This document shows positions 8,379-16,936 of a stretch of DNA of 64,000 bases, in pieces. The position numbers were made by a program, and so were the translations under genes. Every line of letters begins with the position of its first letter. Within the stretch, counting starts at the first letter, position 1. A model generated the notes under the pieces. That model was not told the origin of the DNA, did no database searches, and saw nothing but the letters and a program-made list of their open reading frames with translations. Source of the DNA: Pontibacter flavimaris (GTDB lineage: Bacteria > Bacteroidota > Bacteroidia > Cytophagales > Hymenobacteraceae); the NCBI RefSeq assembly GCF_001907195.1, contig NZ_LVWA01000002.1, positions 124,001 through 188,000 of the forward strand. The letters are read 5' to 3'.

Positions 8379-9203
8379 TTAAGAATTCGGTTGTTTTGTT
8401 TTTCTGATGGCTGCCAGGGCGGTCTGCACCCCGTCGAAGACGCGCTCGGCCTCGCGCTTGTAGCGGCTCTCGGGGTAGGTATCCACAAAGGCCTGGAAGT
8501 AATCCAGCGCCACGTCGTAGCGCTCTTCCTGCTTGTCGGGCACGCTTTCCTGCGCAAAGCGGTACTGGGCGTCGAGCCTCAGGAAGGCGGCTTCCTCGGC
8601 AAACGGCGAGGAGGCGTGCTCCTGCAGGAAAACATCCAGGGCCACGGCCGCAGAGCGCCAGTAGCGCAGCTTATAGTACAGGCGGGCCTGGTTAAAGTCT
8701 TTCCGGTCGAGTTTGGTGTAGAGCTCCTCCAGCACTTTGTTGGCCCGCTCGGCCCGCTCGCTGGTTGGGTAGCGCACCAAAAACTCCTCGTACGCCTCGA
8801 TGGCGGTTATGGTTGGCTTCTGGTCCTCCTCGTAGCTCGGCGACTGCTCGTAGAGCGACTGCGCCTGCAGGAACATGGCCTCCTCAGCATACGGGCTGCG
8901 CGGGTAAGTGGTGTAGAAGTTGCGGAAGTAGGTGTCGCTCAGGATGTAGTTGCCCTGCAGAAAGTGTGCCTTGGCACGGAAGAACTGGGCTTTCTCCGCC
9001 TCCTCGGTGCCGGCCATTAGGTCGGTTACCTGGTCCAGCAACTGCGAAGCCCTGTAATACTCCTCCTGCTCATAATACTCCAGCGCAGCCTTGTACTTCT
9101 TGCTGACGTCGTTGCTTTTCAGCAGTTGCTGAAAGTTACTACAGCCGGTGGCCAGCAGCAACAGGCACAACAGTGCGATACTATGGAAAAAGCCTATCTT
9201 CAT
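8379..9203 (-). CDS. bamD: Outer membrane assembly lipoprotein BamD
   Basis: A 274-residue BamD/YfiO-type lipoprotein of the beta-barrel assembly machine. The signal peptide ends LLLLATGCSNFQ with lipidated Cys21. The rest is TPR repeats: YEQEEYYRASQLLDQV, AHFLQGNYILSDTYFRNFYTTYPRSPYAEEA, YEEFLVRYPTSERAERA and DYFQAFVDTYPESRYKREA. The length is usual. The gene lies between an OstA/LptA-like gene and rpoZ, joining barrel assembly with a lipopolysaccharide-transport-like factor in one cluster. Confidence 0.92.
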   Translation of the reverse strand: MKIGFFHSIALLCLLLLATGCSNFQQLLKSNDVSKKYKAALEYYEQEEYYRASQLLDQVTDLMAGTEEAEKAQFFRAKAHFLQGNYILSDTYFRNFYTTYPRSPYAEEAMFLQAQSLYEQSPSYEEDQKPTITAIEAYEEFLVRYPTSERAERANKVLEELYTKLDRKDFNQARLYYKLRYWRSAAVALDVFLQEHASSPFAEEAAFLRLDAQYRFAQESVPDKQEERYDVALDYFQAFVDTYPESRYKREAERVFDGVQTALAAIRKTKQPNS

Positions 9204-9273
9204 GAACGGGCAAAATTATAGAATATCCATATGATTTACAAAAGAGATTCGGCAAGGGAGCCAGCTTTCTTCG

Positions 9274-10995
9274 CTACTGCCTGTTTTTCTTCCCTCTGCC
9301 CGCTTTTTTGCGGCCGCCGGCTTTGGTAGTGGTCTTCAGGGCGGGGGCTTTCACAGCTGGTTTTACGGTGGTTCCGGCCTTGGGCACGGGCTGCTTTGCC
9401 AGCACCTGCTCCTTGGTAGGCCTTATATCCGACATCCAGGTAAAGCCCTCCAGTTGCCGTGCTCCCTCCTCCAGCTCGTGCGGCGGCACAAAGCTGGCGT
9501 CCGGCTGCACCAGAAACGAAATGCGCTTGAGTTTATTTTCCGCGAACATCAGTGTCATGTCGCTGCAGATGGCTTTGTTCATGCCCGTCAGCACCGTATC
9601 GCCCTCCAGCGCAAAGTATAAACTTTCGCCGTTGCCGTTCACGTTCACCCGCCGGATGTCGCCCCCCACAAAGAAGGCGGTCATGTCGCGGCCCTTTACC
9701 TGGTTGTAGTTCTGCAGCGTGTCCTCCGAGGAAATAAAGGCATTGCTGTACATGTACATGCGGTCGATGGTCTGGTTGCGCAGCTGGATGTGGATGGTGT
9801 CGCCCACCATCTGGCTTTCCTCGCTCCAGAGCACCGGGTTCACGTTCAGGTGCATGATGGAGTCGGTGCGGTTATAGCTCAGCGAGTCGGCCTTGCCCTG
9901 CAGGTCCGACTTAAAGATCTTTACATCGGGGTAAGCGTAGATCATACTGGCGGTGCGGGCGCCACGCGGCTCCTGCGAGTAGAGCGTATCAGCCGAGAGG
10001 AACAGCGTGTCGCCCTCCATCACGGTCTCCATCAGGGCGTTGCCGTATACTTTGGCCTCGCCCCTGTCGCGCCAGTAGCGGCCAATGGCCCCGCGTATCG
10101 TCACGTCGTCCTTCAGCGCCCGCAGCGACACGTTTTTCTCTGCAAAGCCGTAGCCGGTGCTCTCGTCGTAGTATAGTTTATCACCGCCCAGGCGGTACTC
10201 ATCCGTCAGAATATAAGCGTTGCGCCCGAAGTTGGATACTTTGGTGATGGTGTTGTAGGTGCCTTGCTCGGCATAGAGGTCGCCCTGCTGCCCCTCGATA
10301 AAGGTTGGCCCCTGGAAGTATACCACCTTGGTAAGGGTGTTATACTTCATGTTCTGCGCCTTGATATCGTAGTCAGCCGTCTTCACTTTTACATCCTGCT
10401 GAAAGTCCAGCATTTTAGTTTGGGTGTTGTAGGCGCCGCGGCGGCTTTCGAGGCGGTTTCCGGGCTGTACGATCACACCTCCCTCGGTGTAGGTGGCCGT
10501 GCGGGTGTTCAGGTCATAGTCCAGGCTGGGAGTGGTAAGCGTCATGCTCGGGTCGCGCATCACCACATTGCCGATAATCTTGGCGGTACGGGTATCGCCG
10601 TTGTAGGTGGCGGTGTTGCCGGTAATGTTGACGGTATCAGCCTGATTGATGCGCACGTTGCCAAAGGCCTCCAGCACGTTCTTCTCCTTGTACTGATACA
10701 CCGAGTCGGCGTACAGCGTACCATCCTTCTGCTTGAAGATCACGTTGCCGATGAGCTTATCGATGCGCTGCCCGTTAAAGGTACCACCGATCAGGCTGTC
10801 GGCCTGCTGCAGGTCCACGGGCACTTTCTCTCCCTGGCCCTGCCTCGGGCGCTGCTGCACCGGCGGTGGCGTCTGTTGCTGCGGCTGCACCACCGGCCGC
10901 GGCGGCGTAGGCTGGCGCTGCCGCCCGCCCTGCCCGAAAACGCTGAACGCAACGAGGGTAAAGACAAGAGAAAACAGTAGTTTTGTGTAGTTCAT
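9274..10995 (-). CDS. OstA-like / LptA-superfamily protein
   Basis: A 573-residue secreted protein. The signal peptide (MNYTKLLFSLVFTLVAFSVFGQ) is followed by a Pro/Gln/Arg-rich linker (about 23-60). A long series of OstA-like repeats comes next, in which short beta strands recur (DGTLYADSVYQY, GNVRINQADTVNITGNTATYNGDTRTAKIIGNVVM). LptA/LptD N-terminal domains use this fold to make a bridge for lipopolysaccharide across the periplasm. The extended repeat array in Bacteroidota probably does the same (inference). The C terminus is rich in Lys, Ala and Thr (TTTKAGGRKKAGRGKKNRQ), which is odd for an exported protein. It is followed 70 bases on by bamD. Confidence 0.85.
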   Translation of the reverse strand: MNYTKLLFSLVFTLVAFSVFGQGGRQRQPTPPRPVVQPQQQTPPPVQQRPRQGQGEKVPVDLQQADSLIGGTFNGQRIDKLIGNVIFKQKDGTLYADSVYQYKEKNVLEAFGNVRINQADTVNITGNTATYNGDTRTAKIIGNVVMRDPSMTLTTPSLDYDLNTRTATYTEGGVIVQPGNRLESRRGAYNTQTKMLDFQQDVKVKTADYDIKAQNMKYNTLTKVVYFQGPTFIEGQQGDLYAEQGTYNTITKVSNFGRNAYILTDEYRLGGDKLYYDESTGYGFAEKNVSLRALKDDVTIRGAIGRYWRDRGEAKVYGNALMETVMEGDTLFLSADTLYSQEPRGARTASMIYAYPDVKIFKSDLQGKADSLSYNRTDSIMHLNVNPVLWSEESQMVGDTIHIQLRNQTIDRMYMYSNAFISSEDTLQNYNQVKGRDMTAFFVGGDIRRVNVNGNGESLYFALEGDTVLTGMNKAICSDMTLMFAENKLKRISFLVQPDASFVPPHELEEGARQLEGFTWMSDIRPTKEQVLAKQPVPKAGTTVKPAVKAPALKTTTKAGGRKKAGRGKKNRQ

Positions 10996-10999
10996 TTAA

Positions 11000-11110
11000 A
11001 TCTTAGACAAAGGACTAAAGACATCTTGACAAAGGATTCTGATTCTTTTGTCCTTTGTCTAACAGTCTTTCATCCATTTTATACTTCAAAAGTAGAAAAA
11101 ATTTACCAGC
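11000..11110. promoter_or_regulatory. Divergent intergenic region with inverted repeat
   Basis: Lies between the divergent ostA-like and tilS genes. It holds the inverted pair TAGACAAAGGAC (about 11004) and GTCCTTTGTCTA (about 11050), plus a TATACTT copy just before tilS. It must contain both promoters, but I see no clean TAnnTTTG match for either. Confidence 0.4.
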
Positions 11111-11119
11111 CGCTGCTTT

Positions 11120-12451
11120 ATGCTACAGAAAGTTTCAGGTTATATACTAGCCCATGGCCTTTGCCAGCCAACAGATAAAATTTTAGCGGCCGTTAGCGGC
11201 GGCATCGACTCGGCGGTGCTCTGCGAGGTGCTGCACCAGCTAAAGTATGAGTTCGCGGTGGCGCACTGCAACTTCGGGCTGCGCGCCGAGGACGCCGAGG
11301 CCGACCAGCTGTTCGCCAAAAAGCTGGCCAAAAAGTATGACGTGCCCTTCTTTACCGAGAACTTTGACACCCGCGCCTTTGCCGCGCAGGAAAAGCTCTC
11401 GATCCAGATGGCGGCCCGCACCCTGCGCTACGCGTGGTTCGAGCAGGTAAGGCAGCAGGAAGGCTACGACCACATTGCCACGGCCCACCACAGTAACGAC
11501 CTGACGGAGACGATATTGCTGCACCTGACCAAAGGCACCGGCATTGCCGGGCTGCACGGCATCCCGCCTAAAAACGGCCACATTATCCGCCCCATGCTCT
11601 CGGTTACCAAGGATGATATTTACGGGTACGTGACGGAGCGCAAGCTGATCTGGCGCGAGGACAGCTCCAACGAAACCACCAAATACCAGCGCAACAAGAT
11701 CCGCCACGAAGTGATTCCGGTTCTGAAGGAAATAAACCCTAACCTGGAGGAGACGATGCAGCACACGGCCGAGCGCGTGAGCCACGCCGAAAGCATTGTG
11801 GCCGCCTACATCGAAAACCTGCGCGAGCAAAGTATAAAAGAGGCCGAAAATGCCTGGTACGTGTCGCTGGTGCCGCTGCAGAACGCCACGGGCCTGCCGG
11901 TGCTGCTGCACGAGCTGCTGCGCCCCTTCAACTTCAGCTACAGCGTGGTGCTGGAACTGGTGGAGGCGTTGGACGGCATCTCGGGCAAGCAATTCGACTC
12001 GCCGACCCATACGTTGGTGAAGGACCGCGACCAGCTCGTGATCACGCCGCGCAACCTGAGCAACTTCGGAAGTATACTTATAAATGAGGGCGATACGGCC
12101 GTGGAAGCAGGCAGTTTATACTTTGCGATCAGGTACGTGGATGCCGACAAGTATAAACTCAACACCAAACCGCACGTGGCCGCCCTGGATGCCGACCAGC
12201 TCAGGTTCCCGCTGAAGCTGCGCAGCTGGCAGGAAGGCGACTGGTTTGTGCCGTTGGGCATGAACGGCAAGAAAAAAATCAGCGATTTCCTGATAGACAA
12301 AAAAATACCGGCCAACCTTAAGGACCAGACCCTCTTATTAATTTCGGATCAGTCGGTGGCCTGGGTTGTCAATCAGCGCCTCGACAACCGCTTTAAAGTG
12401 ACCGATAAAACCGAGCGGGTGGTGGAGATAAGCATTGAGCGTATCCCGTAG
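11120..12451 (+). CDS. tilS: tRNA(Ile)-lysidine synthase
   Basis: A 443-residue ATP-dependent enzyme that adds lysine to C34 of the CAU-anticodon tRNA-Ile, changing it to read AUA. The PP-loop SGGIDS is at residues 26-31. The substrate-site segments HCNFGLR and ATAHHSNDLTETILLHLTKGTGIAGLHGI follow. The C-terminal domain (SWQEGDWFVPLGMNGKKKISDFLIDKKIP) is the TilS C-terminal fold. Full length. It contains several AAGTATA copies, including the overlapping AAGTATACTTATA near 12070. It faces away from the ostA-bamD cluster. Confidence 0.95.
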   Translation: MLQKVSGYILAHGLCQPTDKILAAVSGGIDSAVLCEVLHQLKYEFAVAHCNFGLRAEDAEADQLFAKKLAKKYDVPFFTENFDTRAFAAQEKLSIQMAARTLRYAWFEQVRQQEGYDHIATAHHSNDLTETILLHLTKGTGIAGLHGIPPKNGHIIRPMLSVTKDDIYGYVTERKLIWREDSSNETTKYQRNKIRHEVIPVLKEINPNLEETMQHTAERVSHAESIVAAYIENLREQSIKEAENAWYVSLVPLQNATGLPVLLHELLRPFNFSYSVVLELVEALDGISGKQFDSPTHTLVKDRDQLVITPRNLSNFGSILINEGDTAVEAGSLYFAIRYVDADKYKLNTKPHVAALDADQLRFPLKLRSWQEGDWFVPLGMNGKKKISDFLIDKKIPANLKDQTLLLISDQSVAWVVNQRLDNRFKVTDKTERVVEISIERIP

Positions 12452-12540
12452 CACGTATCAGGTAGCACGACGCCTTCAGAGAGCACTTTGTCAACCAGAA
12501 AAGTCGTGCTACGTGTGTCGTGATACTTGATACGAAAACG
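12450..12540 (+). repeat. Imperfect inverted repeat after tilS
   Basis: TAGCACGTATCAGGTAGCACGAC (first half, about 12450) is largely complementary to the GTCGTGCTACG...CGTGATAC segment near 12504-12525. It can fold into a long imperfect hairpin and may end tilS transcription. No strong T-run follows. Confidence 0.4.
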
Positions 12541-12615
12541 AAGTTTTTACAATAGATTTTCCTAATTTTACAGGAGTTAACCGAATTCTCAATCTAATAT
12601 AAACCATATCCGATA

Positions 12616-13557
12616 ATGAAAGTAACTGTAGTTGGAGCTGGTAACGTTGGGGCCACGTGCGCCGATGTGCTGGCTTACCGCGAAATCGCGAACGAAGTAG
12701 TTTTAGTGGATATTAAAGAAGGTTTTGCCGAAGGCAAGGCACTCGATATCTGGCAGAAAGCGCCAATCAACCTGTACGACACCCGCACGGTGGGTGTAAC
12801 CAACGATTACAGCAAGACCGCTGGCTCAGACGTGGTGGTGATCACCTCGGGCCTTCCACGCAAGCCCGGCATGACCCGCGACGACCTGATCTCGACCAAC
12901 GCCGGCATTGTGCAGTCGGTAACCGAGAACATCGTAAAGCACTCTCCGGATGCCATCATCATCGTAGTATCTAACCCGCTCGACGTGATGACGTATGCCG
13001 CGCACATCACATCCAAGCTGCCACGCACCCGCGTAATGGGTATGGCCGGTATCCTGGACACTGCCCGTTACCGTGCATTCCTGGCTGAGGCGCTGAACGT
13101 GTCTCCAAAAGACATCCAGGCGGTGCTGATGGGCGGCCACGGCGACACCATGGTTCCGCTTCCGCGCTACACCACCGTAGGCGGTATCCCGGTAACGGAA
13201 CTGATTGGCGAAGAAGAACTGAACGCTATAGTGGAGCGCACCAAGAACGGTGGCGGCGAGCTGGTGAAACTGATGGGTACGTCTGCCTGGTATGCACCGG
13301 GTTCAGCTGCCGCTCAGATGGTAGAGGCCATCGTGCGCGACCAGCGCCGTGTTTTCCCGGTTTGCGTGAAGCTGGAAGGTGAGTACGGTATTGATGGTGT
13401 TTATTTAGGTGTACCTGTTATACTTGGCAAGAACGGTATCGAGAAGATCATCGAGCTGCAACTGAACGACGATGAGAAGCAACTGCTGGAGACGTCACGT
13501 GGCCACGTGAAAGAGGTAATGGAAGCACTGGATAAGATCAACGCTGCCAAAGCTTAA
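12616..13557 (+). CDS. mdh: Malate dehydrogenase
   Basis: A 313-residue NAD-dependent malate dehydrogenase of the lactate-dehydrogenase-like type, a TCA-cycle enzyme. GAGNVGA (residues 7-13) is the nucleotide-binding turn. LVDIKEG holds the NAD-selecting acid. SGLPRKPGMTRDDLI carries the substrate-binding arginine, GILDTARYR the second, and MGGHGDTMVPL the catalytic histidine. Codons such as GGT, GTA and CGT are preferred more than in its neighbours, consistent with high expression. A strong terminator at 13581-13620 follows. Confidence 0.95.
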   Translation: MKVTVVGAGNVGATCADVLAYREIANEVVLVDIKEGFAEGKALDIWQKAPINLYDTRTVGVTNDYSKTAGSDVVVITSGLPRKPGMTRDDLISTNAGIVQSVTENIVKHSPDAIIIVVSNPLDVMTYAAHITSKLPRTRVMGMAGILDTARYRAFLAEALNVSPKDIQAVLMGGHGDTMVPLPRYTTVGGIPVTELIGEEELNAIVERTKNGGGELVKLMGTSAWYAPGSAAAQMVEAIVRDQRRVFPVCVKLEGEYGIDGVYLGVPVILGKNGIEKIIELQLNDDEKQLLETSRGHVKEVMEALDKINAAKA

Positions 13558-13580
13558 GTATAAAAGTATACTTATTGATA

Positions 13581-13620
13581 AAGCCAGGGCCGCTTCCGAA
13601 AAGGAGCGGCCCTGGCTTTT
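13581..13620 (+). terminator. mdh terminator
   Basis: AAGCCAGGGCCGCT pairs with AGCGGCCCTGGCTT (14 bp) and is followed by TTTT. Two AAGTATA copies and a TATACTT lie between the stop codon and the hairpin. Confidence 0.9.
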
Positions 13621-13643
13621 AAGCTTTGCCTATAATTTATACT

Positions 13644-13673
13644 TCTCTGGCGCAAGCGTCCGCTTGTACCTCT
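13644..13673 (+). repeat. Short palindromic repeat, CAAGCG unit, copy 1
   Basis: Contains GCAAGCGTCCGCTTG flanked by TCTCTGGC and TACCTCT. The same 30 bases, with one difference, occur inverted at 41610-41639. Confidence 0.75.
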
Positions 13674-13922
13674 ATTAGCCATTGCTTTCCGCAACTTGAC
13701 ACAAGCTATACTTACTAGCTGCCGTTCATCCTCTAGTTCCCACAAACCTACTGTTGCATTTCCTGCTTTGGTGCTCTCAAGCCCGAGAGGCCTCGCCTTC
13801 GGGCATCGCGCTGTGTTCCCTTCCTTTGCTACCCTCCGGTCGCAATGCCCTTGCAGGGCACCGGAATCTCACAAGGCGCTCAACCCAAAGGCTGGGTATC
13901 ATTCCAATAGCCGCCGCTGACG
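13674..13922 (+). repeat. Dispersed ~250 bp repeat, copy A
   Basis: Begins ATTAGCCATTGCTTTCC and includes CTAGCTGCCGTTCATCC, GGGCATCGCGCTGTGTTCCC, ACCGGAATCTCACAAGG and CGCTCAACCCAAAG, ending CCGCCGCTGA. Copy B at 30377 is a close match and copy C at 41228-41494 is diverged and inverted. No transposase or conserved ORF is present, so it looks like a non-coding repeat. Confidence 0.75.
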
Positions 13923-14005
13923 AAGCTTGAACCAAAGTCCCCCTTCGAAGGGGTAGGGGGATGTAATCGGCTGCGAGACTCTTCTTCTGAATTTATACTT
14001 TGTAG

Positions 14006-14025
14006 GGACAGGTCGCGACCTGTCC
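14006..14025. repeat. Perfect 20-bp palindrome
   Basis: GGACAGGTCGCGACCTGTCC reads the same on both strands. It lies in an intergenic repeat cluster, just after a TATACTT copy. The function is unknown; it may be part of a dispersed palindromic repeat. Confidence 0.7.
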
Positions 14026-14179
14026 ACGCTAGTGCAGCAGCCATGCAACTTATACTTCTGCATAAGTAATAACAGGCTCCCCTCCTTGGACTACCGAGAA
14101 CGAGAGTTCGAAGGTAGCGAGCGCAGCTCTGAGGGATAGGGGTGGTTGGAACAGGTACTGCAGAAAACTATCTCACATC

Positions 14180-16774
14180 TTAAAACCTGAACCCAACCGA
14201 AAAGTATGGCAGCACGCCGTCTTCCGAAACCCCGACCACACCATGAAAAAGTATGAGTTCGGCCGGAAGCACGTAGATGCCGCCGCCGTAGCCGTGATGC
14301 AGGCCGCCACCGTCACCTCCCCTGTCGGACCACACGCGGCCCACGTCGTTAAACCCGATCAACCCGAAGGTGCCCGGAAACAGGTAAGAGGTAAAGTCAA
14401 ACAGCTTGAGGCGCAGCTCCAGGTTATGGAAAGCCATTTGGTCGCCGGCAAAGCGGTAATTGCGGTAGCCGCGCAGGTTGTTGGTGCCGCCCAGGTATAA
14501 AAGCTGGAAAAAGGCCGGATCGCCGTAGGTGGTGCCGCCGCCAATTCGGTTGGCCACTACCAGCCCCTCGCTCAGTTTAAAGTATAAACCCACCTCCGAC
14601 TGCAGCTGCCCATACTCTTCCTGCTCATCGTTTAATTGCCCAAGGCCGCGCAGGCTGGTGGTCCAGTAGATGCCGCTGGAAGGCTGTACTTCGCTATCGC
14701 GCGTGTCCAGGGTAAACCCTCCCACCAAACCGCCAAAGTACTTGCTCTCAAACAGGTTCTCTCCGGGGTTTTCGGCCTGGTATAAATTGATGAAGCGCCC
14801 CTCGTTATCTCCAGGCTGCATGCTGAAGAACTGCCCTGTCACGCCGCCGTAGACCTGGAACCTTGGCGTGAGCTGGCGCCGCAGCACCACCTGCGACTCT
14901 ATAAAGTCGTAACGGGTGCGGTAATAGCGGATGGGTTTGCTGCCGGTGTCGATGAACTCGGTGTTGTTGCCTACTCCAAAGAAGTTACTGGTATTGTTAG
15001 GGGCCTTCGCGTCCAGTTCCACGCCCAGGTCGAACTTGCCGATCAGGTGCGGGAAATCCCCCTCATAGCTTCCGAAGAAGGCATTGGTGGCCAGCGCGTG
15101 CCCCACCATCAGTTTGTGCTGCGCCGCATAGGGCTCCTTCCGGAAACCGTGCTTGGTATACTTGAAGCCGATACCCAGCAACACCCCATCGTCCAGGTTA
15201 TAGCCTACGGTGGCCAGTGGCATCAGCTGGTTATACTTAAAACTGCGCGGGTCGTAGTGGTTCACGATGGTGTCGGTGGAGGTGCGGATCCTGGCCACGC
15301 TTTTGTCCGGAAGTATGTTTTCCTCGTCCGAGCGGTCGTAGATCAGCAGCTTGCCTTTGTTACGGAAGTCGCTGGACACCTTAAAGGTATCGGCGCTGCC
15401 CCCTCCTATCAGGCGCACCCTTATACTTGATTTGCCGCTGCCCTGCACCGTGAACACATCCTCATCGCCACGGCCGTACAGGCGCAGCTCTTTCGTCACC
15501 TTCGGGGTAAAGGTGCGGTCCATCAGCAGGCGGTCACGGTTGCCCTCCTTCTTTATCTTGTATACTTTCAGGTTGATATCGCCGCCCGGCAGGTAATCCA
15601 GCACAAACTCCTCGTGCTTGTCCGAGCCCGGCACATCCACTGCCTTGGCCAGGAAGCGGTAATAGGTCATGGCCTGCTCCATCAGGTTATCGCGGCGGGC
15701 TTTAATGATGCGGGCGATCTCCGGGCCGCTCTGCGCGTAGATAGGCGGCGGCATGCGCCGCACGGCCTCATCGATCAACCCATCCGTTAGCTGCTGCTGC
15801 ACAAAGCGCACCTCCTCGCGCCACTCCTCCTCCCCCAATTGGTTCATGAACATGCGGTCGAAGTAGCGGGCGTTAAAGTTGAAGCCCTCTATGCCGCGTA
15901 TCTCCTCATCAAATCCCTGGAACTTGGGCATGATCCATTTCCTGGACCCTATCTTCGGAATAACGCCCTCGTTCTTAAAGAAGATCTGATCCCGGTCGCG
16001 CGGGATAGGGTCGTAGATCTTGCCGACTTCATCCTCCAGGTCGCGCCAGCGCCATTGGTCCTCGTGGCGGTCCCAGTCGCCTACCACGATGTCGAGCAGC
16101 CTGGCCCGCAGCACGGCGTGCTGGTTTACGCGGTCGTCGTTATCCTCCTCCAGCTTCTCCAGCACCTTCTCGGTGTTGTCGGTATCCACGCCGTGCCGGA
16201 CTGGCTCGCGCTCCTCCAGCAAGTATACGGCGTTGGCATAGGCGGCCAGGGAGTCGGCCTGCAGGGCGGGGTCGTCGGGCAGGTACACGATCTCGGGGTT
16301 GGTGTGCAGCACGTTCAGCGCCTCGGCCAGGGGCGGCACCACCAGCGCGCCAAAGGGGTGCGAGGCCGAAATCTGGTCCTGCACAATATCTTTGGCTACG
16401 GTTTCGCGCAGGTTCTCGGGCAGGGCTTTCTCCGGGTCTTTCTGCACCGTGCGCAGCGCCCACTCCCTGCCGGTGGAGTCCTGCAGGCGCAACGACTTGG
16501 TCTGCTGCCCGCCGCCGCGCTGCAGTATCTTCATGCCTCCCTGTTCCTCGCTCAGCCTTAAAACCCGCATTTTAACAGGGGTGGCCCAAAGCTCGCGGTA
16601 ATTATCGCCGAACCAGAAGCGGTGACGCTTGCTCACGTCGTTGTAATCCGGGGCGATGGCTATGGTTATGCTATCCTGTTGTGGTGAGTTGATTTGTGCC
16701 GATGCCGCGTGAGTGCCCAGCCAACAGCCGAGCAGCAGCCCTATAAAATTGCACTTCGCTATACTTCTTGTCAT
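14180..16774 (-). CDS. Outer-membrane beta-barrel with N-terminal kinase-like domain
   Basis: The ATG at 16774 is chosen because it opens a signal peptide (MTRSIAKCNFIGLLLGCWLGTHAASAQ), giving 864 residues; the open frame extends 45 codons further upstream. Two parts are visible. Residues to about 520 contain LRARLLDIVVGDWDRHEDQW (GDWDRH at 232-237) and YDPIPRDRDQIF (255-266). These resemble the catalytic loop and metal-binding aspartate of HipA/FAM20/CotH-type kinase folds. The C-terminal 350 residues are amphipathic beta strands typical of BamA/TamA-type surface-antigen barrels (GGFTLDTRDSEVQPSSGIYW, LRGYRNYRFAGDQMAFHNLELRL) and end in an aromatic residue (VGFRF), as outer-membrane barrels do. 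The barrel call is firm; the kinase call is inference. Confidence 0.8.
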   Translation of the reverse strand: MTRSIAKCNFIGLLLGCWLGTHAASAQINSPQQDSITIAIAPDYNDVSKRHRFWFGDNYRELWATPVKMRVLRLSEEQGGMKILQRGGGQQTKSLRLQDSTGREWALRTVQKDPEKALPENLRETVAKDIVQDQISASHPFGALVVPPLAEALNVLHTNPEIVYLPDDPALQADSLAAYANAVYLLEEREPVRHGVDTDNTEKVLEKLEEDNDDRVNQHAVLRARLLDIVVGDWDRHEDQWRWRDLEDEVGKIYDPIPRDRDQIFFKNEGVIPKIGSRKWIMPKFQGFDEEIRGIEGFNFNARYFDRMFMNQLGEEEWREEVRFVQQQLTDGLIDEAVRRMPPPIYAQSGPEIARIIKARRDNLMEQAMTYYRFLAKAVDVPGSDKHEEFVLDYLPGGDINLKVYKIKKEGNRDRLLMDRTFTPKVTKELRLYGRGDEDVFTVQGSGKSSIRVRLIGGGSADTFKVSSDFRNKGKLLIYDRSDEENILPDKSVARIRTSTDTIVNHYDPRSFKYNQLMPLATVGYNLDDGVLLGIGFKYTKHGFRKEPYAAQHKLMVGHALATNAFFGSYEGDFPHLIGKFDLGVELDAKAPNNTSNFFGVGNNTEFIDTGSKPIRYYRTRYDFIESQVVLRRQLTPRFQVYGGVTGQFFSMQPGDNEGRFINLYQAENPGENLFESKYFGGLVGGFTLDTRDSEVQPSSGIYWTTSLRGLGQLNDEQEEYGQLQSEVGLYFKLSEGLVVANRIGGGTTYGDPAFFQLLYLGGTNNLRGYRNYRFAGDQMAFHNLELRLKLFDFTSYLFPGTFGLIGFNDVGRVWSDRGGDGGGLHHGYGGGIYVLPAELILFHGVVGVSEDGVLPYFSVGFRF

Positions 16775-16896
16775 AAAGTCCGTGTGATTGCAGTTTATAC
16801 TTACCTGCCGCCATAGGGTTTTACCCGGCCCCACTTCTGCTGCTGCAATCACACTTAAGCGCCTCATACTTTGCCGCTTGCTACGTATAGCTAGCA

Positions 16897-16932
16897 ATAA
16901 AAGCGGCAACTCTTGGGAGAGCTGCCGCTTTT
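16897..16932 (-). terminator. Terminator of the rhomboid gene pair
   Basis: AAAAGCGGCA and TGCCGCTTTT pair around an inner CTCT/AGAG stem. Read on the minus strand the hairpin follows the stop of the rhomboid gene at 16937 and ends in TTTTATT. Confidence 0.8.
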
Positions 16933-16936
16933 GTTG

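Larger units (their letters stand above)
13558..14179. other. Repeat-rich intergenic region
   Basis: About 620 bases without a credible gene. In order: AAGTATA copies, the mdh terminator, the CAAGCG palindromic unit (13644-13673), dispersed-repeat copy A (13674-13922), a CCCCCTTCGAAGGGGTAGGGGG-like palindrome (about 13937), the 20-bp palindrome at 14006-14025, and another long inverted block (about 14070-14150). A 74-codon ORF inside copy A is treated as spurious because the other copies do not keep it. Confidence 0.6.

Noticed and set aside
13696..13920. 74-codon ORF in dispersed-repeat copy A
   Set aside because: Lies inside a repeat; copies B and C do not keep the frame.
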